Below the pieces are notes generated by a model, which saw only the letters and a list, made by a program, of their open reading frames with translations, ran no database searches and was not told the origin of the DNA. DNA of 64,000 nt. Origin: DATMRF01 sp035566435. Lineage in GTDB: Bacteria > Verrucomicrobiota > Verrucomicrobiia > Limisphaerales > UBA8199. Made by a program: the position numbers and the translations under genes. The stretch spans positions 8,988 to 72,987 of the forward strand of contig DATMRF010000091.1 of assembly GCA_035566435.1 (NCBI GenBank), read 5' to 3'. Of this stretch, positions 9,130 to 17,783 are shown one piece after another (within the stretch, counting starts at the first letter, position 1; each line of letters opens with the position of its first letter).

Positions 9130-11346
9130 ATGACAAACCCAACTCCTTCCTCCAGGCAATGGCGATTCTTTCGCGCCGGCGGCTTTGACCAGGTGAAGCT
9201 TGAGAGTGGCGCCGACCTCATGGCCCTCGACCAACTCGACCTTAAACTCTGGGTCGCGCTGGCTTGCCCGGCTTCCGGTTTGGAATTCGACAAGGCTACC
9301 CTGGCCCTCATCGACGCCGACAAGGACGGACGCGTCCGCGCTCCGGAGTTGATCGCCGCCGTTAAATGGGCGGGCGGCCTGCTCAAGAACCCTGACGACC
9401 TCCTCAAAGGCGCTGCCACCCTCCCGCTGGAAGCCATCAATGACTCCACCCCGGAAGGCAAACCGATCGCCTCCTTTGCCCGCAATGTTCTGGGTAAAAA
9501 AGACTCGGAGGTCATCTCGCTCGATGAGTCCGCCACCGCCAACCTAACCTTCGTCGCCAAGCCCTTAAATGGCGACGGCATCGTCCCCGCCGACTCAGCC
9601 GCCGCCGACACCACCAAAGCCGTCATCAATGACATCATCGCATGCCTTGGACCCGATGCCGACGCCAGCGGCAAGCCCGGCGTCAGCCAGCCTAAAGTGG
9701 ACCAGTTCTTCGCCGAAGCCGCCGCTTATTCCGATTGGTGGAAGCAGGCTGAAGGCAACGCCACCATCCTTCCGCTCGGCCTCGCGACTACAGCTGCCGC
9801 CGCTGCCGTCAGGGCCGCCCGGGCCAAAGTCGATGACTACTTCGCCCGCTGCCGGCTGGCCGCTTTCGACCCACGAGCGCTCAACGCCCTGAACCGCGAG
9901 GAAAAGGAGTTTTTGGCGCTGGCCGCCAAGGACCTCACGATTACCTCCTCCGAAATCGCCGCGCTGCCGCTGGCTCGCATCCAGCCCGGCGCTCCTCTCC
10001 CCCTCGCAGAAACCGTGAACCCCGCCTGGGATGCCGTCCTTGCCAACCTCCACGCCGATGCTGTGAAACCGCTCGTCGGCGACAAGTCGGCCCTCACCGA
10101 AGCCGACTGGGCCGACCTCCTTGCTAAACTCGCGCCTTTCGAGGCTTGGGACAGCACCAAGGCTGGTGCGAAAGTCGAGAAACTCGGTCTCAAACGCGTC
10201 CGCGAAATCCTCTCCGCCAACACCAGGGCTGGCGTCACCGACCTCATCGCTAAAGACAAAGCCGAGGAAGCCCATGCTCAGGCCATCATCGGCCTCCATC
10301 GCCTCGTCCGCTACCACCGCGACCTCTACCAACTCTGCAACAACTTCGTCTCCTTCCACGATTTCTACTCCCGCAAACGCAAGGCGATCTTCCAGGCCGG
10401 CACGCTCTACCTCGACCAGCGCGCTTGCGAACTTTGCCTCACCGTCGAAGACGCCGCCAAACATGCCGCCATGGCCGGCCTCGCCGGCACCTACCTCGCC
10501 TATTGTGATTGTGTTCGCAAGGGCACTGGCGAAAAAATGCAGATCGTCGCCGCCTTCACCGCCGGCGACTCGGACAACCTCATGCCCGGGCGCAACGGCA
10601 TCTTCTTCGACATCAAGGGACTCGACTGGGACGCTACGATCACTAAGATCATCGACAACCCGATCAGCATCCGGCAGGCGTTTTTCTCCCCTTACAAGAA
10701 GCTGGTGCGGATGATCGAAGAACAAGTGGCGAAACGCGCGGCAGCCGCGGACGCCGGGGTGGATGCTCAACTCGCCGCCACGGCTCAAGCCGCCAGCGGT
10801 GCCCCGACCGCTCCCCCCGGAGCCTCCACCAAGCAGAAAATCGATACCGGCACCCTGGCTGCAATTGGCTTGGTGCTGACCACCTTGTTGGGGGCTTTGG
10901 GCGGCATTTTCGGGCGTCTGCTCGGTCTGCCCTGGTGGCAAATCCCCATGGCGTTAGTCGCCATGGTCGTCGCCGTTTCCACACCCTCCATGCTCATGGC
11001 GTACCTCAAGCTCCGCCGCCGCAACCTCGGCCCCATCCTCGACGCCAACGGCTGGGCCGTAAACGCCAAGGCGAAAATGAACGTCCCGTTCGGCGGGTCG
11101 CTGACCAGCGTTGCCGCGCTGCCACCTGGCTCCCAACGCGACCTCGTCGATCCCTTCGCCGAGAAAAAGAGTCCTTGGCCAAAGGTCGTCGTCGTCGTCA
11201 TTCTGCTCATCCTCGCCTACCTCGCGTTGGACAAGATGGGCTTCATCTACGAATGGACCAACGGCCGTCTCGGCGAACCCAAACCGGTCAGAATCCAGAA
11301 GCCTCCCGCTGCCTCAGCCGCGCCTGCCGAGGCTCCTGCAAAATAA
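9130..11346 (+). CDS. Large EF-hand-containing membrane protein of unknown function
   Basis: 738 residues. A canonical EF-hand loop lies at residues 62-73 (DADKDGRVRAPE), followed by a looser acidic loop near 140 (NGDGIVPAD). The middle (about 190-520) is mostly helical and unlike any family I can name. Near the C-terminus are two adjacent hydrophobic segments (about 575-597 and 601-627) and a third near 683-705, then a short Pro/Ala tail. There is no signal peptide, so the long N-terminal part is probably cytoplasmic with C-terminal membrane anchors. Calcium binding is inferred from the EF-hand. It is followed by a terminator-like hairpin and a convergent gene. Confidence 0.8.
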   Translation: MTNPTPSSRQWRFFRAGGFDQVKLESGADLMALDQLDLKLWVALACPASGLEFDKATLALIDADKDGRVRAPELIAAVKWAGGLLKNPDDLLKGAATLPLEAINDSTPEGKPIASFARNVLGKKDSEVISLDESATANLTFVAKPLNGDGIVPADSAAADTTKAVINDIIACLGPDADASGKPGVSQPKVDQFFAEAAAYSDWWKQAEGNATILPLGLATTAAAAAVRAARAKVDDYFARCRLAAFDPRALNALNREEKEFLALAAKDLTITSSEIAALPLARIQPGAPLPLAETVNPAWDAVLANLHADAVKPLVGDKSALTEADWADLLAKLAPFEAWDSTKAGAKVEKLGLKRVREILSANTRAGVTDLIAKDKAEEAHAQAIIGLHRLVRYHRDLYQLCNNFVSFHDFYSRKRKAIFQAGTLYLDQRACELCLTVEDAAKHAAMAGLAGTYLAYCDCVRKGTGEKMQIVAAFTAGDSDNLMPGRNGIFFDIKGLDWDATITKIIDNPISIRQAFFSPYKKLVRMIEEQVAKRAAAADAGVDAQLAATAQAASGAPTAPPGASTKQKIDTGTLAAIGLVLTTLLGALGGIFGRLLGLPWWQIPMALVAMVVAVSTPSMLMAYLKLRRRNLGPILDANGWAVNAKAKMNVPFGGSLTSVAALPPGSQRDLVDPFAEKKSPWPKVVVVVILLILAYLALDKMGFIYEWTNGRLGEPKPVRIQKPPAASAAPAEAPAK

Positions 11347-11350
11347 AAAG

Positions 11351-11385
11351 AGGGGCTGCGGCACCGAGTGCCCAGCCCTCCCTTT
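11351..11385 (+). terminator. Hairpin terminator between convergent genes
   Basis: The left arm AGGGGCTG(C)GGCAC pairs with GTGCCCAGCCCT across the loop CGA, with one bulged C, giving about 12 pairs, and is followed by CCCTTT. It sits five bases after the EF-hand gene's stop and faces the convergent CHRD gene. The T-tract is short, so termination strength is uncertain. Confidence 0.5.
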
Positions 11386-11462
11386 CAGCGAGTCCTCAAA
11401 CTAAAAGGCGTGCCGTCGCGACCTCACGCCTCGCATCTGAGTCCTGGCGTTAGATCATGGCC

Positions 11463-12611
11463 TCAGTCTTTGTCTCCCTGACTTTTGGGAACCATTACCG
11501 TGACGGTCTTTGTGTCAGACAGGTTCCCGGAGACGTCTTTAGCTTGCACGGTGATGGTGTACGTCCTCGCGCTTCCCTGGGGGTTTTTCTCGGCGCGTAG
11601 TTTCACCGTATGGTCGCCCGTGATCACCCAATCCGGGTCCTTTGAAGCATCATTGCGGGCGCTGGCCGGCTCATCGCTCGTCACGCTCACGATCTTCCAG
11701 GTGGTCGCATCGCATGTGTCGGTGACTTGTGCGAAGACTCGCACGTTCACCCATTTGTCGTTGGGGGGCCAGAGCACCTTCGGGTCAGCCGCTACCTTGG
11801 TGATTACAGGTGGCGTCGTGTCCACAACTTTGATGACCGTCCCGCACGAGGCGGTGCTACCGCCGGAGTCTGTCACGGTCACTCCCACGTGATTCGTGCC
11901 GAGCCCCAGTGAAGTCATGAAGAGGACGTTGGCCAGCGTTGGGGGACTGGTGGCGGGGAGCGTGTTGGTCTGCACAGCAACTCCATTTACGGTCCACACC
12001 ACGGTCAGGGCATCACCGTCCGGGTCGCCAACCACCACCGTCACCTGGGCCAGCGTGCCACATTCTAGGGTCGAGTCGGATGGGCAGCTCACGGTCGGCG
12101 GCGTATTGGGGGCCGGAAGCAGTTGGCCCCGGATCTCGCCGCCGGGGTATTGCGGAGTGTGAATGTTAATGTAATTTAAGCCGGCCATCAGGTTCGAAAC
12201 GTCGTTTGTCCCTATGGGGACGGCGCCGAAAATGATGCCCCCATTCGTCGGGTTTGCGGCTGGAAAATGGTAGGCAGTCAGAGGAATCAGCACCCCCGCG
12301 TTGGTCCCGGGCCCGGCCGGGCTGTGGATATGCATCGCTATTGCGGCGCCGGTCAGGTTCGAAAACCCGGCCGCCGAGCCGTAGCCGATCGCAAGGTGCA
12401 GGATGTTGCTCGAAGAGTCGAAGACGAGGCCGCCGGAGATCGCTCCGCCCGTGCCGGTGCTGTTGGTCGGTGGTGGAACCTCGTTCATCCAACTCATCCC
12501 CACTGCTTTGTCGCTGCCAGGCGGGGAGAGTGAGAACCGAATCATAGCGGCCTGCGTGGAGAGCGCTGCAAACAATAGTAATGTTAATAATGCCTTCATA
12601 GAACGTTTCAT
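11463..12611 (-). CDS. Secreted CHRD-domain protein with Ig-like/HYR C-terminus
   Basis: 382 residues with a clear signal peptide (MKRSMKALLTLLLFAALSTQA). Residues about 24-165 form a CHRD domain: AIAMHIHSPAGPGTNAGV and the closing NIHTPQYPGGEIRGQL are its hallmark. After it come two beta-sandwich modules: PPTVSCPSDSTLECG with a PDGDALTVVWTVNG strand set, and a HYR-like domain (DTTPPVITKVAADPKVLWPPNDKWV ... AKDVSGNLSD). Probably an extracellular or surface-attached protein; the biochemical role of bacterial CHRD domains is unclear. It is a single gene, convergent with the EF-hand gene. Confidence 0.88.
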   Translation of the reverse strand: MKRSMKALLTLLLFAALSTQAAMIRFSLSPPGSDKAVGMSWMNEVPPPTNSTGTGGAISGGLVFDSSSNILHLAIGYGSAAGFSNLTGAAIAMHIHSPAGPGTNAGVLIPLTAYHFPAANPTNGGIIFGAVPIGTNDVSNLMAGLNYINIHTPQYPGGEIRGQLLPAPNTPPTVSCPSDSTLECGTLAQVTVVVGDPDGDALTVVWTVNGVAVQTNTLPATSPPTLANVLFMTSLGLGTNHVGVTVTDSGGSTASCGTVIKVVDTTPPVITKVAADPKVLWPPNDKWVNVRVFAQVTDTCDATTWKIVSVTSDEPASARNDASKDPDWVITGDHTVKLRAEKNPQGSARTYTITVQAKDVSGNLSDTKTVTVMVPKSQGDKD

Positions 12612-12660
12612 GTTAACGGTAAGCGTGCCGCGTCACGCGATGGATTTTTTGTGATCTACC

Positions 12661-12688
12661 ACTATACCACGGTTCTGAGGTGATGCAA
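12661..12688 (-). promoter_or_regulatory. Candidate sigma-70 promoter of the CHRD gene
   Basis: On the minus strand TTGCAT (plus 12683-12688) is followed after 16 bases by TATAGT (plus 12661-12666), about 50 bases before the ATG at 12611. The -10 box matches consensus at five of six positions, the -35 box at four of six. Confidence 0.4.
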
Positions 12689-12799
12689 ATAGGGTGGCTA
12701 GAGAGGCAAAGATTCTTCTGTCCGCGCTTTGTGTTTGGTTGAAACGCTTCCGCGCTGCAACCACCGGTGTCTATCTGTGGTCCAACTGCCCCTTTAGGT

Positions 12800-14554
12800 T
12801 CAAAAACCGGCGCGCCCCGCCCTCTTCTCCAGGTTCAGCTCCACGAAATACACCGGCAACAGAGCATCTCCGCCATAGCGCACCCGGTAGGCGAAGGTAT
12901 TCGCTTGGGGCTCAGGCGGCTGCGTTCCCGGGCCGTCCGGTGCGCGAAATGACAGGTTCAGAACCAGCCCCCCGTCGGCCCCGGGCCTGACATGTTTGAG
13001 CAGGCGCAGAGGAATCGCGATTTCGTAATTCGTCCTATCGCCCTCAACTCCTGAAGCGCTGCTTACCCCCGGCACTCTGGCCTTCGCGTTGCGCCCGGGA
13101 CTCGCGTTTCGCGCTCCCCGGATTCCGCCGCTGAACCCGAGACGCAGAAAATCCCCGCTGAAGCCCGTGTCGTCCAGGCGCCGGGCAATCCCGATTTGCA
13201 GGTCGTCGATAACAGCGGATTCATCCTCCTCCGCCGCCTTAACAGTTGGAATCGTGACCGCCAGGTAAAGGGTTTCATCAGTGTTGAACGCTCGGAGCTG
13301 GGCTTCCGCGCTCGACCGGTTGCTGAGGATTAAGGACGGAACACCCTCCCAGTCACCTAGTTGGCCATCCAAAGTGGGCGCCCGGCGTCGGTAACGCGTG
13401 GCTGCCTTCTGGACCACCAGCAGCTCACGGTGAAAGCGATGGCGCCGCTGTCCCGCGACCACGTTGAATTCCAGCCGGGGCAGCGACTGCAACGTCGCCG
13501 CGTCTTTGAGCGCCTGCACGGTGAAGCTGTATTGATGCGTTCCTCCTGGGGGAATCTGGACCGACGCCCCTGCCGGCTGCACCGCGAAAGCGCTCGGGTC
13601 GAAGACCCACGAGGCCTTGCCGGCGAGAAAATCAGGATACGGGTTCCTGAGCGACACGGAGAACTCCGCTCCTTTTGTCAATTCCTGCGCCCCTGGTTCG
13701 AACCCGATCCGGGAACTGTGCTGGTCGCCAAACTGAAGACCGCCCATCACATCCGCATCCGCGTCCGTCAACTCGCCCCGCTCGGTGACCACCCGCAGAT
13801 CCCACTGGTCTCCGTTAACCCTCACGACCACGAAATGATGGACCCCGCCCGATTTTTTGTAATCGGGTATTAGTTCAGCGCCGCCACCGCCCGTAATGAA
13901 ATAGCGGATGCCGTCAAATTCCCGGCTCGGACCGTAGGTGTGATAGTGCCCGGCGAACACGGCCCGGACGCAGGATTCCTTGAACAGCGGGTGAAGGGTT
14001 TGGGCCCAAAACTCGTAATACTTTGGCGCGACCCGCTCAGGTTCCCAAACCGGGAAGTGGAAGAAGACGAAAGTCGGCCGTTCCTTTGTCCCTTTGAGAT
14101 CGTCCTGCAGCCAGGCGAGCTCCACCGCCCCAATATAGCCTCCGCGTTGGGCCTCGGTGTTGTCCAGCAGCACGAAATGACAGCCGCCGAAATCGAACGA
14201 CTGGTAGCACTTGCCAAAGCGGCGGGTGTAAATCCTCCGGGCCTCCTTCGAATGCGTGTCGTGGTTTCCCGGGGCCTGGTAGTAGGGCGCCTCGATCGCC
14301 TTGATGACCCGCTCGTATTTGTCCCACTGCTTCTCTTTGCTGCGCGGACCGTAACCGTAGATCAGGTCGCCCAGGTTGATCACGAACGCCGGCTTCAAGG
14401 CATTGATCTCCGGAATCAAACCTTCGAACAGGCGGAAGTCTTCACTCTCGAACCGCGGCCGGGTGTCGCCAATAACGACAAACTCAAATTCGTCGGCCGG
14501 CGCAGGCGCGGCCGCCAGCGCCCCCATCAGCAGGAAGATCAAGCGACCATTCAT
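12800..14554 (-). CDS. Exported calcineurin-like metallophosphoesterase with C-terminal carbohydrate-binding-like domain
   Basis: 584 residues from the ATG at 14554, which starts a signal peptide (MNGRLIFLLMGALAAAPAPA). Five metallophosphoesterase motifs are present: GDTRP, NLGDLIYG, GNHD, FFHFP and AGHYHTYG, which together bind a dinuclear metal centre. The C-terminal third (about 390-584: RYRRRAPTLDGQLGDWEG ... TNYEIAIPLRLL) resembles CBM9/DOMON-like sandwiches. It probably cleaves phosphoesters outside the cytoplasm; the substrate is unknown. An in-frame start 19 codons upstream would put a charged tail before the signal and was rejected. It is divergent from the zinc-ribbon gene at 14938. 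Confidence 0.88.
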   Translation of the reverse strand: MNGRLIFLLMGALAAAPAPADEFEFVVIGDTRPRFESEDFRLFEGLIPEINALKPAFVINLGDLIYGYGPRSKEKQWDKYERVIKAIEAPYYQAPGNHDTHSKEARRIYTRRFGKCYQSFDFGGCHFVLLDNTEAQRGGYIGAVELAWLQDDLKGTKERPTFVFFHFPVWEPERVAPKYYEFWAQTLHPLFKESCVRAVFAGHYHTYGPSREFDGIRYFITGGGGAELIPDYKKSGGVHHFVVVRVNGDQWDLRVVTERGELTDADADVMGGLQFGDQHSSRIGFEPGAQELTKGAEFSVSLRNPYPDFLAGKASWVFDPSAFAVQPAGASVQIPPGGTHQYSFTVQALKDAATLQSLPRLEFNVVAGQRRHRFHRELLVVQKAATRYRRRAPTLDGQLGDWEGVPSLILSNRSSAEAQLRAFNTDETLYLAVTIPTVKAAEEDESAVIDDLQIGIARRLDDTGFSGDFLRLGFSGGIRGARNASPGRNAKARVPGVSSASGVEGDRTNYEIAIPLRLLKHVRPGADGGLVLNLSFRAPDGPGTQPPEPQANTFAYRVRYGGDALLPVYFVELNLEKRAGRAGF

Positions 14555-14937
14555 ACGTCTCGCGGTCACCGCTGTCGAAACAACTATAAAGTCATTCTGA
14601 AAACCTGTCATGACTTTTATCGGCGGCTTCGCGAGGAGCGCGTTTCGCGTCTCCGAGGATCTGCTGCGTAGTTCTAAAGCACTTCAGTTCCCCTCACCCT
14701 TACCCTCCCGGAGGGAGATTTCAAACGGGAAGGGACAGGTGGAACGAGGGGGACGAAAGAAAGGCGGCATGTTCGGTAGGTTTGGGTTTGACGGCTGGCC
14801 TTTCTGGCGCTGGGTTCTCGGGTCGGAGCTTTGGCTTGACTACCGCTGCGCCGGGTGGTGTAAATGCGTGCATCGGACCTCGCTCCGCTTACTAGCCGAT
14901 GACGGGTGAGTCCGAGTTGTCGAGAAAGCGCACGACT
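14555..14937. other. Intergenic region between divergent genes, no gene seen
   Basis: 383 bases that should hold the promoters of both flanking genes. It contains a GC-rich imperfect palindrome (CCCTCCCGGAGGG at about 14704) and GA-rich stretches. I see no convincing reading frame, RNA gene or clear -35/-10 pair. Confidence 0.5.
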
Positions 14938-16146
14938 ATGGCTGACATCAAATTTTCCTGCCCCCATTGCAATCAACACATCACATGCGATGAACTTTGG
15001 GGCGGCCACGAATTGCAATGTCCCAGTTGCCAGGGCCAGCTGGCGGTGCCCGCCCGGCCCGCGCCGGCTGCGGCCCCGCCTCCGCCGCCTGCCCCTCCGG
15101 CCGGCCGCGGAAGCTCGGTGACGTTCAAGCCGCCGGCGGGCGCAGCGCCCAAGCTCGCGCTGGGACAGGCGCCGGCCCAGGCGGCCGCCGCCGCCGCCCA
15201 GCGTTCGATACCGATCCGCAACCTGACACCGCCCCCACCTAAGAAGACCAATCGATTGCTCAAGTATGCCGTCACGACGCTGGTGGTGCTGGTCGCTGGC
15301 GCGGGCGGTTATTTTGGTTTTCTGTGGCTTCGGCAAATGCAGGCCAGCGCCAATGAGAAAAGCCGTGCTGAGGAGGCAAGGAATTCGGGCCAGAGCCAGG
15401 TGGGCCATATCGCCAGTTTGAACTCGGTGCTGGATGCGACTGAGCCGGGGCATTCGCTCGGGGAGCTAAGCGAGCGTAAGAGCAGTGGCCCGCGCCAGCG
15501 CCGAACGGGCGTCGGAACGGAAATTCCCGTCGGCGGCGGCGGTCCCGCCGCGTCGCCGATGGGCGCGGATAATTCGCCGGTCGTCGCCCCGGCCTATACG
15601 CTGGACGTCGCGGCGGCGAAGATTCCCGACGGGCGCGTCAACGGGACGATTTCCGGGTCGAACTTTGCCGCCGAGGCGGTCCGGCTCGAGCCGGTCGGCT
15701 CGGCGCAGGTGTTGCGGCTGCTGCAAGGGCCGCTCGTTTCGCCGGACCGCGAGGTCCTGGTTTATCTCCACCTCAAACCGGGTGAAAGGCTGGGCGGCCA
15801 GACCCTGAGCGTCGCCAGCGACATGAAGGGCTCGGGTGTGCCCCAGGTTTCGAAGCGCTGGAAACTAACGCCACGGTCAGCGCCGTCATTGAAAGCGTTC
15901 AACACCGGCTACGCGATGAAGCTCGAGCTCGGCGCTGTCACGAATGGCCTGGTCGCGGGGAAGATCTTCCTCGCCCTGCCCGACACGGAACAGACAGTGG
16001 TGGCCGGCGGATTTAGTGCCAGCATTATTATCCCCGACCCGACCGCACAAATGCAGGCGACTCCAACGGTCGCGCCGATGGTGCCGGGCGGGGGTGACGC
16101 AGCGACGCGGGCGATGATGGACCAGCGGTATGGGATAAAACGTTAA
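14938..16146 (+). CDS. Zinc-ribbon/single-TM protein with uncharacterised C-terminal domain (paralogue of the 33501-34367 gene)
   Basis: 402 residues from the ATG at 14938. The N-terminal zinc ribbon has Cys8, Cys11, Cys28 and Cys31 (CPHC ... CPSC). A Pro/Ala-rich linker (about 38-100) leads to one transmembrane helix (about 108-128, YAVTTLVVLVAGAGGYFGF). The extracytoplasmic C-terminal domain (about 215-385) holds strands such as GRVNGTISGSNF, LRLLQGP and FNTGYAMKLELG ... KIFLALPDTEQ. The gene at 33501-34367 has the same ribbon spacing, one helix and the same C-terminal pattern (FNSGYALRVVFG ... EIYIGLPDE). Function unknown; the pairing of a cytoplasmic ribbon with an outer domain suggests a sensor or anchor. 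The GTG/ATG candidates upstream add only disordered residues. Confidence 0.8.
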   Translation: MADIKFSCPHCNQHITCDELWGGHELQCPSCQGQLAVPARPAPAAAPPPPPAPPAGRGSSVTFKPPAGAAPKLALGQAPAQAAAAAAQRSIPIRNLTPPPPKKTNRLLKYAVTTLVVLVAGAGGYFGFLWLRQMQASANEKSRAEEARNSGQSQVGHIASLNSVLDATEPGHSLGELSERKSSGPRQRRTGVGTEIPVGGGGPAASPMGADNSPVVAPAYTLDVAAAKIPDGRVNGTISGSNFAAEAVRLEPVGSAQVLRLLQGPLVSPDREVLVYLHLKPGERLGGQTLSVASDMKGSGVPQVSKRWKLTPRSAPSLKAFNTGYAMKLELGAVTNGLVAGKIFLALPDTEQTVVAGGFSASIIIPDPTAQMQATPTVAPMVPGGGDAATRAMMDQRYGIKR

Positions 16147-16257
16147 AACGTGACATGTGAAACGTGGTGCGTGGAAAGTGAAACGTGGAAAAACAGGCGC
16201 CGGCGCTCAATCGCCCATGTTCCGTCTTAACGTTTTAACTCTTTCAACGTTTTAACG
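16144..16257. repeat. Intergenic stretch of short repeated words
   Basis: Between two genes the sequence repeats related words: GTGAAACGTGG twice with variants, and AACGTTTTAAC twice. Similar word-repeat spacers occur at 27122-27240 (TTTCACG), 36889-36925 (GACTTGGG) and 54541-54602 (AACCTGA). Confidence 0.45.
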
Positions 16258-16266
16258 GCGACGACC

Positions 16267-17529
16267 ATGGCCGCCAAATCCAGCTTTCTCGACAAAGTCC
16301 TGGGGCGCATCAGCCGGCTCGATGCGGAAGGGTTGCAGACGGTCGTCCAGCGCCTGGCGCGGGAGCGGACTTTCCTGGAGACGCTGTTCAACACCATCGA
16401 AGACGGGGTGCTGGTGGTGGATGAGAACGGTCGGATTCTCTATTTCAATCAGGCGGTAGCGCGGTTCTTGGGACTGCAGCCCAACGTCGAAGGCCAGCCG
16501 ATCACGGATTTTATTCCCGAAATCGAATGGGAGAAGATCGCGCGCTTTGACAGCACCGGCGGGGCGGGGGTGGTGCGGCATGAATTCGAGGTGCATTATC
16601 CGCGGCCGCGTTTCCTGCGGCTCTACGCGGCGCCCCTGGACGGACAGGCCACCGGCAGCACGGGCGTCGCGCTCATCCTGCACGACGCCACCGAGGCGCG
16701 GCAACAGACTTACGATGCGATTGAAAGCGAGCGCGTGCAGGCGCTGACACTGCTCGCCGCCAGTGTCGCGCATGAGATCGGGAATCCACTCAATGCGCTG
16801 CACATTCACTTGCAGCTTATGGAGCGCGAACTCAAGAAGCTCCGGGCATCGACCGCCGGGGCGGCGGTGTCCGGTCCGGGGGCGCGGGTCCGGGCGCGTC
16901 CGCGCTCGCAGTTGCTGGCTGAGGAAGGGGAGGCCGCCGAGATTGCCCGCAAGCTCGAGCAGTACCTCGGTGTGGCCAAGGGCGAAATCAACCGGCTTGA
17001 TTACATCGTCACTCAATTCCTGCATGCCATCAGGCCAACCCCGCCGCAGATGCGGCTTGCGCCGCTAAACGAGGTGGTCACGAAAACGCTGGAATTGCTG
17101 AAGCCGGAGCTGGAAAACCGCGGTGTGCACGTGAAGACACGGCTGGCTCGCGAGCTGCCGCTCACGCCCATCGACCCGACGCAAATCCAGCAGGTGCTGG
17201 TCAACCTGATCAAGAATGCGATCCAGGCAATGACCCAGGGCGGCACGCTGACGCTCCAAACCGGCGAAGGTTCGGATGGGGTATGGGTTAGCGTCGCCGA
17301 CACGGGCGGCGGGATTCCCCAGGAGCAGCTCAATCGTATTTTCGAGCCGTTCTACACGACCAAGAAAAAGGGGTCGGGCCTCGGGTTAATGATCGTGCAG
17401 CGGATTGTGCGTGCGCATGGGGGAAGGATCGAGCTGGAAAGCCAGGTCGGGCGCGGGGCAACCTTCCGGATCTGGCTGCCGTTGCATGAACGCAAGCCGC
17501 GGCTGCTCGAAGCGCCGATGCATGACTAA
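16267..17529 (+). CDS. PAS-domain sensor histidine kinase (NtrB-like), no adjacent response regulator
   Basis: 420 residues, no transmembrane helix, so cytoplasmic. A PAS domain (about 38-145, TIEDGVLVVDENGRILYFN) is followed by a HisKA dimerisation helix with phospho-acceptor His169 (SVAHEIGNPLNALHIHL) and a HATPase domain with the N box (LVNLIKNAIQAM), G1 (VADTGGGIP), F (FEPFYTTKKKGSG) and G2 (GLGLMIV) motifs. An unusual insertion of about 40 residues, rich in Ala, Gly and Arg, separates the two dimerisation helices (about 195-235). The gene ends ATGCATGACTAA; no receiver-domain gene follows, so its partner must lie elsewhere or has been lost. The spacer upstream carries repeated words. Confidence 0.9.
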   Translation: MAAKSSFLDKVLGRISRLDAEGLQTVVQRLARERTFLETLFNTIEDGVLVVDENGRILYFNQAVARFLGLQPNVEGQPITDFIPEIEWEKIARFDSTGGAGVVRHEFEVHYPRPRFLRLYAAPLDGQATGSTGVALILHDATEARQQTYDAIESERVQALTLLAASVAHEIGNPLNALHIHLQLMERELKKLRASTAGAAVSGPGARVRARPRSQLLAEEGEAAEIARKLEQYLGVAKGEINRLDYIVTQFLHAIRPTPPQMRLAPLNEVVTKTLELLKPELENRGVHVKTRLARELPLTPIDPTQIQQVLVNLIKNAIQAMTQGGTLTLQTGEGSDGVWVSVADTGGGIPQEQLNRIFEPFYTTKKKGSGLGLMIVQRIVRAHGGRIELESQVGRGATFRIWLPLHERKPRLLEAPMHD

Positions 17530-17783
17530 GGACGGGGAAAGAGTGAAGAATAAAGGATCGTGGTGTGTGATGCGTTGTGCATCGGAGCGTGAAGAGCGTG
17601 AAGGTCGTGGGGAGCATTGAAGCATCAGGGGGCGAGGGTTATTCGAGATTATTCGGCCGGAGTGAATGACCACGCAGGAACAGAAAGCTCACAAAGAATC
17701 GGCAGGGCAGGTTGCAGCGCTGTCGCGCCGCGCCTATTCGGCCTTGTCTTCCGGTTCGAGTGGAGTTTTAAATAAGCTTCAGG
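17530..17783. other. Intergenic region, nothing recognised
   Basis: 254 bases between the histidine kinase and the protease gene. A short frame overlapping the kinase stop (ATGACTAAGGACGG...) gives a 32-codon charged peptide with no recognisable domain. I consider it non-coding. Confidence 0.4.

Noticed and set aside
9595..10941. A 448-codon Gly/Val/Glu-rich frame opposite the EF-hand gene
   Set aside because: It is antisense to a gene with an EF-hand and membrane helices, and the composition is that of a reversed GC-rich frame.
13694..13714. GGTTCGAACCC, resembling a tRNA T-arm
   Set aside because: It lies inside the metallophosphoesterase gene, and no acceptor or anticodon arms fit around it.
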